Shown in pieces: positions 62,431 to 64,000 of a stretch of 64,000 nt of DNA. The stretch comes from Antedon mediterranea (Eukaryota; Echinodermata; Crinoidea; Comatulida; Antedonidae): positions 21,992,288-22,056,287 of the forward strand of contig NC_092676.1 of assembly GCF_964355755.1 (NCBI RefSeq). Direction: 5' to 3'. Numbering within the stretch: position 1 is the first letter of the stretch; every line of letters starts with the position of its first letter. Below the pieces are notes generated by a model. It made no database searches. It had not been told where the DNA came from and saw only the letters and a list, made by a program, of their open reading frames with translations. A program made the position numbers and the translations under genes.

Positions 62431-62504
62431 CCCATATATTTCATCCTTCCACTAAGTTTAATGAAAACCACCTCTATTCGGGGAAAATCATAAATTCGAT
62501 TTAA
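62325..62504 (+). mobile_element. LINE ORF2 C-terminal remnant (weak)
   Basis: Reads WSLRSRSESLLAHI and then FHPSTKFNENHLYS, similar to the 'LRS-x-x-x-x-L ... TKF ... F' end of several LINE polymerases. It overlaps the hairpin-bearing repeat, whose second copy shares only the first part. Confidence 0.3.
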
Positions 62505-63237
62505 TCGTCAATAAGTATTAATAAGTATTATCTAACTCGACTTAATTAGTAGGCCTAATGGTTTTCAATTGTTTCTTAGAGCCAATTCATACTTAAGGTG
62601 GTTCCTACCCTACCCACCAAAGTTGTTCTGCGTTTAGGGCATGTGATGTAGGCTACCGTAGGCCTATCTTCTACTGGTTTTACAACGCTACTAATGCCAG
62701 TGAGGGAAGGGTGATGATGTGGGTGGTTTAACTGCAATAATAAAGATTTATACATAATATACGGCGAGTGAAAACGCTAGCTCTTTATCCGTTTAAGAAA
62801 AATGTATATTATATCCAACCTCTGCAGCACAGATTGAAAAAAAAATGGATCGAATTTCTGTTATGAGTATACAGTACTTGCCTTTACGACGCCTGAGGGA
62901 ATAGACACTTGTGGAACAGAGATTGGAATGTTCCATTCATCGCAAATCAATACATTTGTATAAACGTAAATTAAATCTATCAAAATTTTTTTTAAAGAAA
63001 ATCGGCCTGTCTTTAACATTATGATGCTGTACTCTAGCTGTTCAACCGGTTTTCAGCTATTAAAAACAATTATCGTAGGAGGAGATAGGAAAATTCGAAG
63101 CCTCCTCGCATTTTTGTGGCGGGTATTTTTCAAGATGTACATCCATTAGACAGTGTATACCACGATCGGAAAACACCCCTATTTCGCGATTTACCAAATT
63201 TTGCCCTTACGTAAATTTATATATAGATAAGAATTAA

Positions 63238-63560
63238 ATGGTACGCTCGCTTCGCTCGCGTACCATCTAGGTCGTGCCCACAGATGGTTATCGAATACAC
63301 AGTACAGGGTAAAAAATCTGGCGATTTCAAATGCACGTACCACAGGACTATAATACATTGTCGTTTACAGAAACGAATAAGTAGACACAATGATTTATGT
63401 AGTCAACCAAAATTAACACCACAAAATGAGTCCAAATTGTTTATTCATTTAAAGAAACCCAATTAGGGTTGAGGGATGGGAAAGAGGATAGGTACAAAGA
63501 GGAACAATGTTTAAATATATTCTTTATCCACGTCAGTAACGAAATATTGTTTTCATTTTT
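63238..63560. mobile_element. Hairpin-bearing dispersed repeat, copy 2
   Basis: atggtacgctcgcttcgctc followed by gcgtaccatctagg, ggcgatttcaaatgcacgta, then, after an insertion relative to copy 1, gaggaacaatgtttaaatat and tctttatccacgtcagtaac. Direct orientation, 1.08 kb from copy 1. Confidence 0.6.
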
Positions 63561-63744
63561 TATAGGCCTATAAATAATATACCACTAACGGTGACTAAAT
63601 ATAGTAAAACATTTGCGATTTAATACTTTGTTAAAACTGTCACTGTCATAGTCGATTGAAATAGTAAAGTACATGTAACGATACACCACTACGACGTTTA
63701 TATTTTTTGTAATTATTAATTAATAAATGCAAACGTTGAGAAGC

Positions 63745-63918
63745 AACTGTCAGTAATAAAGTTTATTTGTATATTACGTGTTTATAATATCTAACAGTAG
63801 AGCCTACCCATAATCACAGTAATAAAGTTTATTTGTATATATTTTTTTACATCTAACAGTATTCACAGTAAGAAATGTTTGTATATATTTTTTTACATCT
63901 AACAGTATTCACAGTAAG
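63745..63918. repeat. Short tandem repeat, about 46-65-bp unit, three copies
   Basis: Each unit has agtaataaagtttatttgta or agtaagaaatgtttgtatat, then a T-rich stretch, then catctaacagtattcac. The last two units are nearly identical. Confidence 0.75.
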
Positions 63919-64000
63919 AAATGTTCGATTCAATTGGCGACCAAAAATGGTTAATAGGTAGGCCTATTTGCAGTACTGTATTGTCAAAGTATTGCAAGTT

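Larger units (their letters stand above)
55907..64000. other. Intergenic, repeat-rich, no gene recognised
   Basis: Beyond the repeats listed individually, the ORFs here are short and without recognisable homology. A possible 57,140-57,330 element (gcgcgtggggctaatccact, gccggtggtacgcgaat) was noted but could not be classified. Confidence 0.5.

Overview
This is an AT-rich animal nuclear genome segment, with GT-AG introns, tRNA-derived SINEs, non-LTR retrotransposon tails, many short palindromic transposons and minisatellites. Protein identities (DCAF7, RPL32, PSMC3 and an invertebrate-type GDNF-receptor-like gene), together with abundant TAGGCCTA-type motifs and heavy MITE load, suggest an invertebrate deuterostome, most likely an echinoderm. 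That placement is inference from style and was not tested by alignment.

Layout. 1-12,900 is gene-poor and repeat-rich: a full-length SINE, two tandem-repeat arrays and a 5'-truncated LINE at about 9.6-10.3 kb. 12,956-26,919 is a compact housekeeping block: DCAF7/WDR68 (minus strand, 7 coding exons), then divergently RPL32 (plus, 3 coding exons), then PSMC3/Rpt5 (plus, 11 coding exons). The DCAF7 and RPL32 starts lie within about 0.8 kb and probably share a bidirectional promoter. The first introns of all three genes carry dense AGGCCTA tracts. 27.4-32.0 kb is intergenic with MITEs.

32,071-55,705 (plus) is one large gene reconstructed here as 18 coding exons in consistent phase (735 aa). It encodes a secreted, probably GPI-anchored GDNF-family-receptor-alpha-like protein with four cysteine-rich GDNFR/GAS1-type domains, an acidic Ser/Asp-rich linker on three small phase-1 exons and a C-terminal module. 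Its signal peptide is split by a 12.3-kb first intron. Most lines of the window's repeat fauna lie in its introns, including a 36-bp satellite in two blocks, a 47-bp minisatellite and about nine copies of one palindromic MITE family. 55.9-64.0 kb is intergenic with LINE remnants, MITEs and a duplicated hairpin-bearing element.

The three housekeeping genes act in protein synthesis (RPL32), protein degradation (PSMC3) and kinase/ubiquitin-ligase scaffolding (DCAF7). The GDNF-receptor-like gene would act at the cell surface. No prokaryotic feature, viral gene, rRNA or convincing functional tRNA was seen.
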